12,879 nucleotides of DNA from WVWW01 sp041568335 (GCA_041568335.1 JBFFZZ010000063.1:1-12879), one strand, 5' to 3'. Positions 1-6,380 are shown, numbered from the stretch's first letter. Made by a program: numbers and translations. Notes: generated by a model not told the origin, from the letters alone.

Positions 1-1340
1 ACCGGGTAGCCGTCCTCGCCCATCGGTGAGTAGGTCGCTTCCCAGATGTCGTACTGTTGACCGGAGCGGCCCTTGTCGCCGAGCGCCGCCTCGAAGCGGT
101 TGTAGTCTCGCTGACTGGCCTGGACGTGGCCCAGGTAGTCGCGGTGCCCGGGACGAGGTAGTTTCTGGAACCGGCTTTCGTACCAGTAGGCGTTCTTGTC
201 CTCGTAGATGTTGACGGTCAGGTAAGCGCGGAAGTCGATCGGGTCGGGGCAGGCGATGAACGCACCGTTGTACTCATCGGGGTAAAAGACCTGCACCGCC
301 ATCGCCTCCCAGCCGCCGGTCGACCCGCCATAGACAAACCGGGCCCAGCCCTCGCCGATGCCGCGGAACTTTTCCTCGATATAGGGGATCAGCTCGTAAG
401 TGATGGCGTCCCCGTAAGGTCCCTGGCTGGCCGAATTGACGGCGTAGGAGTCGTCGTAATACGGCGTCGGGTGCTGGACCTCGATGATCAGGAACCGCGG
501 GAAGTCGTCGCGGATCCAGGTCTTGTAGAAGGCATGCGCCTCCTCCTGCTGGATCCTGTTGTACCCGTGGACGTCGAAACGTGCGCTGTAGTCGGGCTCC
601 AGATCCGGATCGGGGGGTTCCGGACGGAAGCCACCGAAGTCCGACGGGAAGTGGCCATGGAAGATCATCAGCGGGTAACGCGCCTCCGGATGATCCTCGA
701 AGCCGTGCGGGATCAGCACATGCGCCCCGAGGAACACGTCCTCGCCCCAGAACTCCGACAGCATCTCGCTGCGCATGCGGACGTGTTTGACGTACTCGGT
801 GTCCTCTGGCGGCTCGATCTCCGGGATGACCTGATCCATCACGAGCTCGAACATGCCTCCTGATTCGCCGACGGTGATCTCGACAGGCTCCGAGTAGAAG
901 TTGCCCGGCTTGCGGTTCCACTGCTGTCCCTCGCCTCGGTCCGGCGGCAGGCTCACGACCTTTCCGTTGGACAGGTGAAAGTCCTTGTAACGATTCAGCA
1001 GCGCCTGCGCGTAGTAGGTGCCCGCCGGCACTTCGGACAGGGTCTCGAGCGGGAACCCGACGGCGTCGCTGCCGATCCGAATTCCCTTACCGCCGCGCCA
1101 GTCCTCCACGTTGAGACCAAAGACCAGCTGCGTGTCGGCCCGGTTGTTGACGAGGAAACGAGGCTCCTTCTCGGCATGCGTCGCCAGCAGCACGAGGAGA
1201 CGTCCATCTTGCGCATCGTCCGTCAGCCCCGCGTCGAAGCGAACGGTGAACGCGAGATCGCGATCCCCGCCGCTGCGACACGCGACAACCGTGACGGCGG
1301 ACACCACGAGCAAGACGATGAGGGGCGTTCTGGATTGCAT
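1..1340 (-). CDS. Lipoprotein alpha/beta-hydrolase, esterase D-like (partial, C-terminus outside window)
   Basis: The frame is open from an ATG at 1340 to the left edge (446 codons, no stop), so the C-terminus is missing. Residues 1-21 look like a lipoprotein signal peptide: basic start, hydrophobic core and a VVAC lipobox with Cys21, implying export and lipidation. Residues about 25-190 form an N-terminal region without a recognised family. From about 200 the protein reads like the putative esterase family (PF00756; Fes/esterase D fold): a strand-rich stretch with 'PLMIFHGHFPSDFG', then the nucleophile elbow GGSTGG with Ser340. The catalytic His would lie beyond the window. The substrate cannot be told; relatives act on acyl or siderophore esters. 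Divergently transcribed from amt. The ribosome binding site is poor (a G-run ending in a palindrome next to the ATG). Family call is fairly sure, function is not. Confidence 0.8.
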   Translation of the reverse strand, partial: MQSRTPLIVLLVVSAVTVVACRSGGDRDLAFTVRFDAGLTDDAQDGRLLVLLATHAEKEPRFLVNNRADTQLVFGLNVEDWRGGKGIRIGSDAVGFPLETLSEVPAGTYYAQALLNRYKDFHLSNGKVVSLPPDRGEGQQWNRKPGNFYSEPVEITVGESGGMFELVMDQVIPEIEPPEDTEYVKHVRMRSEMLSEFWGEDVFLGAHVLIPHGFEDHPEARYPLMIFHGHFPSDFGGFRPEPPDPDLEPDYSARFDVHGYNRIQQEEAHAFYKTWIRDDFPRFLIIEVQHPTPYYDDSYAVNSASQGPYGDAITYELIPYIEEKFRGIGEGWARFVYGGSTGGWEAMAVQVFYPDEYNGAFIACPDPIDFRAYLTVNIYEDKNAYWYESRFQKLPRPGHRDYLGHVQASQRDYNRFEAALGDKGRSGQQYDIWEATYSPMGEDGYP

Positions 1341-1350
1341 GGGGTTCCCC
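1341..1350. repeat. 10-bp perfect palindrome abutting the esterase start codon
   Basis: GGGGTTCCCC is self-complementary and touches the minus-strand ATG at 1338-1340. It occupies the place where a Shine-Dalgarno sequence would be expected. It may be an operator or may just reflect base composition. Confidence 0.4.
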
Positions 1351-1378
1351 CGCTTCTCGACTGCGATACGGCGCGCTC

Positions 1379-1384
1379 ATTGTA
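1379..1384 (-). promoter_or_regulatory. Candidate -10 box (TACAAT) for the esterase gene
   Basis: On the minus strand the leader reads GGTTACAATGAG, giving TACAAT about 38 bases upstream of the start codon. It is close to the sigma-70 -10 consensus TATAAT in an otherwise GC-rich gap. No convincing -35 hexamer lies 16-18 bases upstream. Inference only. Confidence 0.35.
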
Positions 1385-1429
1385 ACCGGGAGAACAGCGT
1401 CGAATCTCCACGCTGCCTGCCGGGCACGT

Positions 1430-1435
1430 TAGAAT
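1430..1435 (+). promoter_or_regulatory. Candidate -10 box (TAGAAT) for the amt/P-II operon
   Basis: TAGAAT is the best sigma-70-like -10 element between the two divergent genes on the plus strand and ends 39 bases before the GTG start. Transcription would begin around 1442, which places the adjacent 18-bp palindrome at about +1 to +18. There is no clear -35 hexamer, as expected if an activator is needed. Confidence 0.35.
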
Positions 1436-1440
1436 CGCGC

Positions 1441-1458
1441 CGAGAAGACGTCTTCTCG
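1441..1458. promoter_or_regulatory. 18-bp perfect palindrome upstream of amt; candidate operator or RNA switch
   Basis: CGAGAAGACGTCTTCTCG is its own reverse complement and ends two bases before the purine-rich ribosome binding site (GAGGAGGAGGGGG, 1458-1470). As DNA it has the dyad symmetry of a homodimeric regulator site. As RNA it could fold as a 7-bp stem with an ACGT loop. The 3' half can alternatively pair with the binding site (UCUUC with GAGGA), so two exclusive structures are possible. Palindrome seen directly; the role is inferred. Confidence 0.5.
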
Positions 1459-1474
1459 AGGAGGAGGGGGACCC

Positions 1475-2740
1475 GTGGAAACTGCGAGCGCTTCTGTCGA
1501 TACCGGAGTCACGGCCTGGATGCTCACCTCGACGGCCCTGGTCTTGTTGATGGTACCGGGGCTGGCCATGTTCTACGGCGGTCTGGTGCGAACCAAGAAC
1601 GTGCTGGGCACGATGATGCACGCGTTTGCCGCGATGGCGATCATCGGCGTGTTGTGGGTCGTCTGCGGCTATGCCATGGCCTTCGGATCGAACGTTCTGG
1701 GCGGCTGGTTCGGCTGGAACCGGGACTACGTGCTGCTGCGTGGGCTGGACGGGACGATCCTGGAGAGCGGCATCCCCGAGTACGTGTTCGCCATGTTCCA
1801 GGGCAAGTTCGCGATCATCACCCCGGCGTTGATCGCCGGGGCATTCGCCGAACGCGTTCTCTTTCGCGGATTCTGTGTGTTCATCGCGCTGTGGAGCCTG
1901 CTGGTTTACAACCCGCTGTGTCACTGGGTCTGGGCCGAGGACGGGTTTCTGTTCAACCTGGGTGCCGCCGGCGCGATCGACTTCGCCGGAGGCACCGTGG
2001 TGCACATCTCCGCCGGGGTGACGGGACTCGTCGGGGCGCTGTACCTGGGCCGTCGCCGCGGCTACCCGCAAAGCGCGATGCACCCGAGCAACCTGGTGAT
2101 GACGCTGATCGGAGCCGGACTGCTGTGGGTCGGCTGGTTCGGCTTCAACGCCGGCAGCTCGGTCGAAAGCGGGCTGTCGACGGCCCGAGCCCTGACGGCG
2201 ACACAGGTGGCCGCGGCCGCGGGCGGGCTGGGGTGGATCCTGATCGAGGCGTTCCGTCACGGCAAGGCGACGAGCCTGGGGATGGCCAGCGGTATCCTCG
2301 CCGGTCTGGTCGCGATCACCCCTGCGGCGGGCGTCGTCCGGCCGGGTGGAGCGATCGTGCTGGGCCTGGTGGCCTCGGCGATCTGTTACGGGGCGATCCT
2401 GCTCAAGGGCCGGCTGGGTTTCGACGACACGCTGGATGTCTTCGGGATCCACGGCCTGGCCGGAATCACGGGCGCGCTGTTGTTGACCGGCTTCATCCGC
2501 GACTCGTGGCTCGCCGATGCGTCTGCCGCGGCGGGAGGATCGTGGACCGCTTGGCAGCAACTGGGTGTGCAGACGATCGGCGTGGCGGCCACCGTGGCCT
2601 ACACCGCGGTGGTCAGCCTGATCCTGTTTATCATCGTTCAAAAGACCGTTGGTTTGCGGGTCACGGACACGGGCGAGATGGCCGGGCTGGACCTGGCGCT
2701 TCACGGGGAACACGGCTACGGGCTGCTCAACCCGAACTAG
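1475..2740 (+). CDS. amt: Ammonium transporter (Amt/AmtB family)
   Basis: Inner-membrane channel that moves ammonium/ammonia into the cell as a homotrimer. The 421 residues are almost all hydrophobic, compatible with the 11 helices of the family, and start directly with helix 1 ('VPGLAMFYGGLVRTKN') without the cleaved signal peptide of E. coli AmtB. Hallmarks by comparison with E. coli: Phe-gate residues F112 and F224, pore twin histidines H177 and H326, D169 in 'DFAGGTVVH', W153 and S228 in 'GWFGFNAGS', and the C-terminal 'TVGLRV...GLDLALHGEHGYG' tail that contacts P-II. All key residues are present, so it should be active. The start is GTG at 1475, chosen because a strong GA-rich binding site precedes it by about five bases and the ORF begins at the first helix. 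The P-II gene follows after 16 bases, as in many bacteria, implying nitrogen-status control. Confidence 0.96.
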   Translation: METASASVDTGVTAWMLTSTALVLLMVPGLAMFYGGLVRTKNVLGTMMHAFAAMAIIGVLWVVCGYAMAFGSNVLGGWFGWNRDYVLLRGLDGTILESGIPEYVFAMFQGKFAIITPALIAGAFAERVLFRGFCVFIALWSLLVYNPLCHWVWAEDGFLFNLGAAGAIDFAGGTVVHISAGVTGLVGALYLGRRRGYPQSAMHPSNLVMTLIGAGLLWVGWFGFNAGSSVESGLSTARALTATQVAAAAGGLGWILIEAFRHGKATSLGMASGILAGLVAITPAAGVVRPGGAIVLGLVASAICYGAILLKGRLGFDDTLDVFGIHGLAGITGALLLTGFIRDSWLADASAAAGGSWTAWQQLGVQTIGVAATVAYTAVVSLILFIIVQKTVGLRVTDTGEMAGLDLALHGEHGYGLLNPN

Positions 2741-2743
2741 CGG

Positions 2744-2749
2744 AAGGAG
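2744..2749 (+). promoter_or_regulatory. Ribosome binding site fixing the P-II start
   Basis: AAGGAG lies seven bases before the ATG at 2757, in the 16-base gap after the amt stop. This rules out the in-frame upstream start inside amt. Confidence 0.8.
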
Positions 2750-2756
2750 ATTCAGG

Positions 2757-3101
2757 ATGAAACTGATCATCGCGATCATCCAGCCCGACAAGCTCGACCA
2801 TGTCCGAGAAGCGCTGGCGCAGGCGGAGGTTCACCGCCTGACCGTCAGCCGGGTCGCCGGTCACGGAGACGAGGTCGGCGAGGAGCTGTACCGTGGCCAG
2901 AAGGTCTTCCCCGACCTGCTGCCGAAGATCCGACTGGAGATCGCGTGCAACGACGACTTCGTCGACGTCTGTTGCAACGCGATCGTGGAATCGGCGCGGC
3001 ACGCCGGCGGAATCTCGGGAGACGGCGTGATCTTCATCACGCCGCTCGAGGAGTGCATCCGGATCAGCAACGCCGAGCGCGGGACCATGGCGATCGGCTA
3101 A
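2757..3101 (+). CDS. P-II family nitrogen regulatory protein, divergent ligand-binding residues
   Basis: Small signalling protein of the GlnB/GlnK family (114 residues; the family is usually about 112), expected to form trimers that bind the transporter encoded just upstream. The core is clear: 'IQPDKLDHVREAL', the T-loop region ending in 'LYRG' (Y45-G47), 'LLPKIRLEI' with K57 (E. coli Lys58), and 'PLEECIRI' with R102 (Arg101). By eye alignment with E. coli GlnB, several sites differ: Arg38-Gln39 of the T-loop become D38-E39, uridylylated Tyr51 becomes V50, Lys90 of the GDGK ATP loop becomes V91 (GDGV), and Arg103 becomes S104. The T-loop is one residue shorter. Lack of Tyr51 is known in some P-II groups; loss of the ATP-phosphate contacts is less usual. 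Same operon as amt. Family certain; normal 2-oxoglutarate sensing doubtful. Confidence 0.93.
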   Translation: MKLIIAIIQPDKLDHVREALAQAEVHRLTVSRVAGHGDEVGEELYRGQKVFPDLLPKIRLEIACNDDFVDVCCNAIVESARHAGGISGDGVIFITPLEECIRISNAERGTMAIG

Positions 3102-3141
3102 CGGACAAGCGTCACGGCGAGTGGGTCGAGATGGCCTTCGT

Positions 3142-3174
3142 GGGCTGTTTTTAGTGAAAAAAACTGCCCTTCTT
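3142..3174 (+). terminator. Probable intrinsic terminator of the amt/P-II operon
   Basis: GGGCTGTTTTT (3142-3152) can pair with AAAAACTGCCC (3159-3169), interrupted by one T-T mismatch. The hairpin is followed by TTCTT. The T-tract sits inside the stem rather than after it, so strength is uncertain; on the opposite strand it would also form a hairpin. Confidence 0.5.
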
Positions 3175-3209
3175 GTCCGCCACCAAGTTGTGGCACTACG
3201 TTGATCTCA

Positions 3210-5003
3210 ATGGGTCAACGGGCTTACTCCAAGTTCGACAGGCTCGACGGGTCACACGCGTTCAAACGAGCGGTTCCCGGCGGGTACGTCGATTACGCGG
3301 CGCGGCGGCTGCCGGGCGGCGAGGTGGTGTGGTTCAACTTCGACCTCGCCCGGGAGATGGGACTCATCCCATCCAAGCACGCCGGCAGGCTCGACGCCGA
3401 GCTGCGGGGCAAGATCCTCGACACGTTCTGTCTGACGATCATCAACGAGTATGAGCTGGACCGCGGACGCTCGTTCGAAAAGGACCGCCTGCCGGGTACC
3501 TACATGGCCACCCGTTACCTGCAGCTGCAGCACCCCGGCCGCACCGGCCGGAAATCCGGCGACGGGCGCAGCGTCTGGAACGGGTCGGTCACCCATCGAG
3601 GCAAGTCCTGGGATGTGTCGAGCTGCGGGACGGGGGTCACACGGCTCTGCCCCGGTACCGCCGAGGAAGGCCGCTTCTTCAAGACCGGCAACAACGATGC
3701 CTCCTACGCCTGCGGGACGTCTTCCCTGGAAGAGGGCATCTCCTCCGCGCTGATGAGCGAGACGTTCCATCGCAACGGGATCCTGACCGAACGCGTGCTC
3801 GCGGTTCTTTTGCTGGCCAACGGATTCGCGATCACGGTGCGCGCCGCGCCGAACCTGATTCGACCGTCGCACTTCTTCGTCTGGCTCAAGCAGAGCAACC
3901 TGGAGCGGCTCCGTGGCGTCGCCGATCTTTACATCCAACGCCAGGTGCGCAACGGGGAGTTCCCGCGCAACAGCGGGAAGCGACGTTATGCGCGGCTCGC
4001 CGAGCAGGTCGCGACGGATTTCGCCTGCGCGGCCGCGCGGTTCGAGGCCGACTACATTTTCTGCTGGCTCGACTGGGACGGCGACAACTGTCTCGTCAAC
4101 GGCGGCATCATCGACTACGGCTCGGTGCGCCAGTTCGGTCTGTTCCATCGGGAGTATCGCTTCGAGGACGGCCCCCGCTGGTCGACCTCGATCCTCGAGC
4201 AACGCCGCAAGGCGCGCCACATCGTTCAATGCTTCGCGCAGATCCGCGACTTCATCGAGACGGGCCGCAAGAAGCCGCTGAATCGCTACGCGAAGGACCC
4301 CGTTGTCCGTTTGTTCGATGAGAGGTTCGAATACGAACGCCGGCGGTTGTTGCTCCACAACGTCGGGCTTCCCCGGCTCGCCTGTGAAGCGCTGGCGAGT
4401 CACGAGGTCGATGCCGTCGAGGACTTTCGTCGCGCGCACGCGCACTTCGAGCGCGCGCGCGTGGCCCGCGGTCCCGTCCGCGTCGGCGACGGTCTGAGCT
4501 GGAACGCGTTGTTCAGCACCCGAGACCTGCTGCGCGAGCTTCCCGATCACTTGCTGCGCAAGGCCCGGCGGTTCACGGCGGAGGAGTTCATCGGAGTCGG
4601 CGCCAGCTCTTACGCCAGCCGGCGCGACCGCAAGATCACCTCGACACGTCGACGGATGGCGTCGAAGTTCCAGCGCGCCTACTGGATTCTCATCGACCTG
4701 GCATCGGAGCGACTCCAGCGTTCGATTCCATGGACCTTGTCCGAAGTGGCGCACCGATCGACGGTGATCAACCGGTTCGACCGCATCACCGGAGATGCGG
4801 CCCTCCACGCCGCCAGGCGGTTGATCCGGGCCCGCGGGCGACTCTCCGAGCGCGAGCTCCACCGTGTGATCGAGCGTTACCTCGAGTTGCAAACGCGGGT
4901 CCCCGAGCGCAGGCAAAGGCCGTCCTCACTGAAAGGGCCCAACGCCAAGCGCGTTTTCGATTCTCTGCTCGATCTCACTGTGGAGCTGCGACACGGTCTG
5001 TAG
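3210..5003 (+). CDS. Divergent SelO/YdiU-family pseudokinase (protein AMPylase-like) with long C-terminal extension
   Basis: 597 residues from ATG 3210; a TTG at 3201 is in frame, and neither has a clear ribosome binding site. Residues about 95-345 follow the order of SelO, a kinase-fold protein adenylyltransferase: GDGR (117-120); a glycine loop 'CGTGVT' (139-144) where SelO has 'KGAG.T'; 'GISSALMSETF' where SelO has 'IREFL.SEAM'; 'VRAAPNLIRPSHF' with R211 and R218 at the spacing of SelO Arg176/Arg183; then D292-N293 and, ten residues on, D302 in 'IIDYG', matching SelO's metal-binding DN/D. The beta-3 Lys is apparently Cys139 and its Glu partner Ser179, and about 20 residues are inserted between. 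E. coli YdiU has 478 residues; here about 200 basic, helical C-terminal residues are unassigned. Cytosolic, no signal. Membership is probable; AMPylation activity is open. Confidence 0.72.
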   Translation: MGQRAYSKFDRLDGSHAFKRAVPGGYVDYAARRLPGGEVVWFNFDLAREMGLIPSKHAGRLDAELRGKILDTFCLTIINEYELDRGRSFEKDRLPGTYMATRYLQLQHPGRTGRKSGDGRSVWNGSVTHRGKSWDVSSCGTGVTRLCPGTAEEGRFFKTGNNDASYACGTSSLEEGISSALMSETFHRNGILTERVLAVLLLANGFAITVRAAPNLIRPSHFFVWLKQSNLERLRGVADLYIQRQVRNGEFPRNSGKRRYARLAEQVATDFACAAARFEADYIFCWLDWDGDNCLVNGGIIDYGSVRQFGLFHREYRFEDGPRWSTSILEQRRKARHIVQCFAQIRDFIETGRKKPLNRYAKDPVVRLFDERFEYERRRLLLHNVGLPRLACEALASHEVDAVEDFRRAHAHFERARVARGPVRVGDGLSWNALFSTRDLLRELPDHLLRKARRFTAEEFIGVGASSYASRRDRKITSTRRRMASKFQRAYWILIDLASERLQRSIPWTLSEVAHRSTVINRFDRITGDAALHAARRLIRARGRLSERELHRVIERYLELQTRVPERRQRPSSLKGPNAKRVFDSLLDLTVELRHGL

Positions 5004-5070
5004 AATCTGTCGGGGTTTTCCGGTTTAAAAAAAATCGGGCGTGAGCTCGCCGGATATCTCCCGGAATCGC

Positions 5071-5098
5071 GACCCGATCGGGGGATCGGTCACCTTTT
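5071..5098 (+). terminator. Possible intrinsic terminator after the SelO-like gene
   Basis: GACC(C)GATC (5071-5079, one bulged C) can pair with GATCGGTC (5084-5091) around a GGGG loop, followed by ACC and four T. The stem is good but the T-run is short. It lies 68 bases after the stop codon and upstream of the DUF4382 gene. The rest of 5004-5158 holds only an A-tract (5027-5036) and no ORF. Confidence 0.4.
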
Positions 5099-5145
5099 CG
5101 TAACGTCGACACGAATCTCGCGCTTGCATTGGCTCTCAAACCGCG

Positions 5146-5151
5146 TACCGT
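5146..5151 (+). promoter_or_regulatory. Candidate -10 box (TACCGT), possibly for a leaderless transcript
   Basis: TACCGT fits TANNNT and is preceded, with a 16-base spacer, by TTGCAT (5124-5129), which resembles a -35 hexamer. It ends seven bases before ATG 5159, so transcription would start at or beside the start codon. This would explain the missing Shine-Dalgarno sequence. Inference. Confidence 0.35.
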
Positions 5152-5158
5152 GGTCGCC

Positions 5159-5770
5159 ATGCTTGAACGAATCGATCAATCCGAAGCGGTGGCCACCGGA
5201 AAGCTGGCTCTTGTCACGCTTGCTCTGGTGCTGGCTCTGATCCTGTCGACGCTGACGTCTTGCGCGAACGATACCGTCGCCGGAAACGGAACGGTTCGAA
5301 TCCTCCTCACGGACGCTCCGCTCGACCTCAGCACGGTCAGCGCGGTCAACGTGACCGTGACGGAGATCTCGTTGCGGACGGCAGAGGACGCCGACGGCAC
5401 CAGCGAGAAGCTGACACTCGTGGGTGACGATCCCTGGACCGTCAACCTGCTGGACTACCAGGACGGCGAGACCGTGTTGATGGCCGAGGGTGATGTCCCG
5501 GCGGGCGAGTACGCCAAAATCCGACTCGTCGTCTCCGACGCGGAGCTGGTCATGGACGACGACCAGGATCCGATGACCCCGGATGTCGTTGCACCGATCA
5601 AGAACGAGTCGGGCAAGGTCGATATCCCCATGCCGTTCCTGCTGACGGCCGGCGAGGACATGACGGTCACGCTGGACTTCGATGCCGAGCTGTCCGTCCA
5701 GGTCAACACGACCGGCGGGACGCATCCGTATATCCTGCGGCCCGTGATCAACGTGGTCGAGATGAACTGA
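5159..5770 (+). CDS. DUF4382 domain lipoprotein
   Basis: 203 residues from ATG 5159. The N-terminus is a lipoprotein signal: a long hydrophobic stretch (about 15-32) ending in lipobox LTSC with Cys35. An in-frame TTG at 5129 would only lengthen the polar segment before the signal, so it was not used. Residues about 43-200 match DUF4382 as I know it: 'GTVRILLTDAPLDLSTVSAV' at the start, 'WTVNLLDYQDGETV', 'VPAGEYAKIRLVV', then 'LTLDFDAELSV' and the closing 'YILRPVINVV'. The domain is an exported beta-rich fold of unknown function, common in Bacteroidota, Acidobacteriota and others. The mature protein is strongly acidic. It stands alone between two terminator-like hairpins and is likely its own transcription unit. 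Confidence 0.85.
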   Translation: MLERIDQSEAVATGKLALVTLALVLALILSTLTSCANDTVAGNGTVRILLTDAPLDLSTVSAVNVTVTEISLRTAEDADGTSEKLTLVGDDPWTVNLLDYQDGETVLMAEGDVPAGEYAKIRLVVSDAELVMDDDQDPMTPDVVAPIKNESGKVDIPMPFLLTAGEDMTVTLDFDAELSVQVNTTGGTHPYILRPVINVVEMN

Positions 5771-5775
5771 CGTGC

Positions 5776-5796
5776 TCCAGCCTTAAAAGGGCTGGA
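5776..5796 (+). repeat. Short hairpin between the DUF4382 stop and the terminator
   Basis: TCCAGCC (5776-5782) pairs with GGCTGGA (5790-5796) around a 7-base loop, giving a 7-bp stem directly before the main terminator hairpin. It lacks its own T-run and may protect the 3' end of the message. Confidence 0.5.
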
Positions 5797-5834
5797 AGGG
5801 GCCGTGCCCTCGAGGGTACGGCCCCTTTCTTCTT
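5797..5834 (+). terminator. Strong intrinsic terminator after the DUF4382 lipoprotein gene
   Basis: GGGGCCGTGCCC (5798-5809) pairs with GGGTACGGCCCC (5814-5825) around a TCGA loop, one G-T wobble in 12 pairs, with a further A-T pair at the base. The stem is followed by TTTCTTCTT. It is a textbook rho-independent terminator located 27 bases after the stop codon. Confidence 0.9.
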
Positions 5835-5849
5835 GCGCGCTCGATTCGG

Positions 5850-5855
5850 TACGAT
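5850..5855 (+). promoter_or_regulatory. Candidate -10 box in CGGTACGATGG
   Basis: TACGAT lies just after the terminator and 20 bases before ATG 5876. The surrounding 11-mer CGGTACGATGG (5847-5857) differs by one base from CGGTAGGATGG (7632-7642) in front of the oligopeptidase B gene, supporting a shared promoter element. No clear -35. Confidence 0.4.
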
Positions 5856-5873
5856 GGCCTCCCGAAGGAGGCC
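5856..5873 (+). promoter_or_regulatory. Perfect inverted repeat containing the ribosome binding site of the small secreted protein
   Basis: GGCCTCC (5856-5862) and GGAGGCC (5867-5873) are exact complements around a CGAA loop. The right arm contains the only Shine-Dalgarno sequence (GGAGG), four bases before ATG 5876. If the left arm is transcribed, the hairpin would hide the ribosome binding site; if transcription starts near 5862 it can only act as a DNA site. Confidence 0.55.
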
Positions 5874-5875
5874 CC

Positions 5876-6376
5876 ATGATTCGCGTGCTCGTCTTCGTCC
5901 TGTGTTCCTTTTCGTTGGCCGTGGCGCAGCAACCGCCGGCCAAGCCCTGCAATACCGAGCAGCACCGGCAGTTCGACTTCTGGATCGGCAAGTGGGACGT
6001 CCATGACGCGCAGGGCAAGCACGTCGGCGAGAACGAGATCACACGAGCGGATGCCTGTTATCTGCTCGAAAGCTGGCGCGGCGATTCCGGCAGCCGCGGG
6101 ATGAGCCTCAACTTCGTCGATCCGGCGACGGGCAAATGGACGCAGGACTGGGTCGACAACAGCGGGGGTCGCATCGAGATCTCGGGGTCGTGGAGCGAGG
6201 GCGCGTTGCGGCTCGAGGGAACCCACACGCTGCCCAACGGCACCAAGCGCCCGTTCCGAGGAACGTGGATCCCGCTCGAGGACGGTCGCGTACGCCAGTA
6301 CTTCGAGGAGATCGCCGACGAGGAAAAGGGCTGGGCCCCCTGGTTCGACGGCTACTACACCCAGCGCAAGGACTGA
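5876..6376 (+). CDS. Small secreted protein of unknown function (DUF1579-like)
   Basis: 166 residues from ATG 5876, which follows a GGAGG at four bases; the in-frame upstream GTG at 5804 lies within the terminator and is not used. Residues 1-18 form a Sec signal peptide ending in AVA, cleaved before QQPP. The mature part begins with 'HRQFDFWIGKWDV', typical of small exported beta-barrel proteins annotated as DUF1579 or lipocalin-like, followed by repeated Gly/Trp-rich strands ('FVDPATGKWTQDWVDNSGG', 'GSWSEGALRLEGTHT', 'RPFRGTWIPLEDGRVRQYFEE'). Family assignment is by overall look only; no catalytic residues are recognised. Its stop is four bases from that of the convergent PLP enzyme, with no visible terminator between. 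Confidence 0.8.
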   Translation: MIRVLVFVLCSFSLAVAQQPPAKPCNTEQHRQFDFWIGKWDVHDAQGKHVGENEITRADACYLLESWRGDSGSRGMSLNFVDPATGKWTQDWVDNSGGRIEISGSWSEGALRLEGTHTLPNGTKRPFRGTWIPLEDGRVRQYFEEIADEEKGWAPWFDGYYTQRKD

Positions 6377-6380
6377 AGCG

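Noticed and set aside
1421..1440. GGGCAC-type sigma-54 promoter upstream of amt
   Set aside because: GGCAC is present, but at the required spacing the -12 GC is replaced by TC, so the match fails.
2649..2756. Longer P-II reading frame starting inside amt
   Set aside because: A good AAGGAG and the conserved MKLI start place the true start at 2757.
1018..2760. 580-residue plus-strand ORF covering amt in another frame
   Set aside because: Arg/Gly/Asp-rich shadow with no family resemblance; the amt frame explains the region.
1223..2791. 522-residue antisense ORF
   Set aside because: Mirror of amt codons in GC-rich DNA; low-complexity, no recognisable domain.
3252..4916. 554-residue ORF antisense to the SelO-like gene
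   Set aside because: Composition typical of an antisense shadow; the sense frame has ordered SelO motifs.
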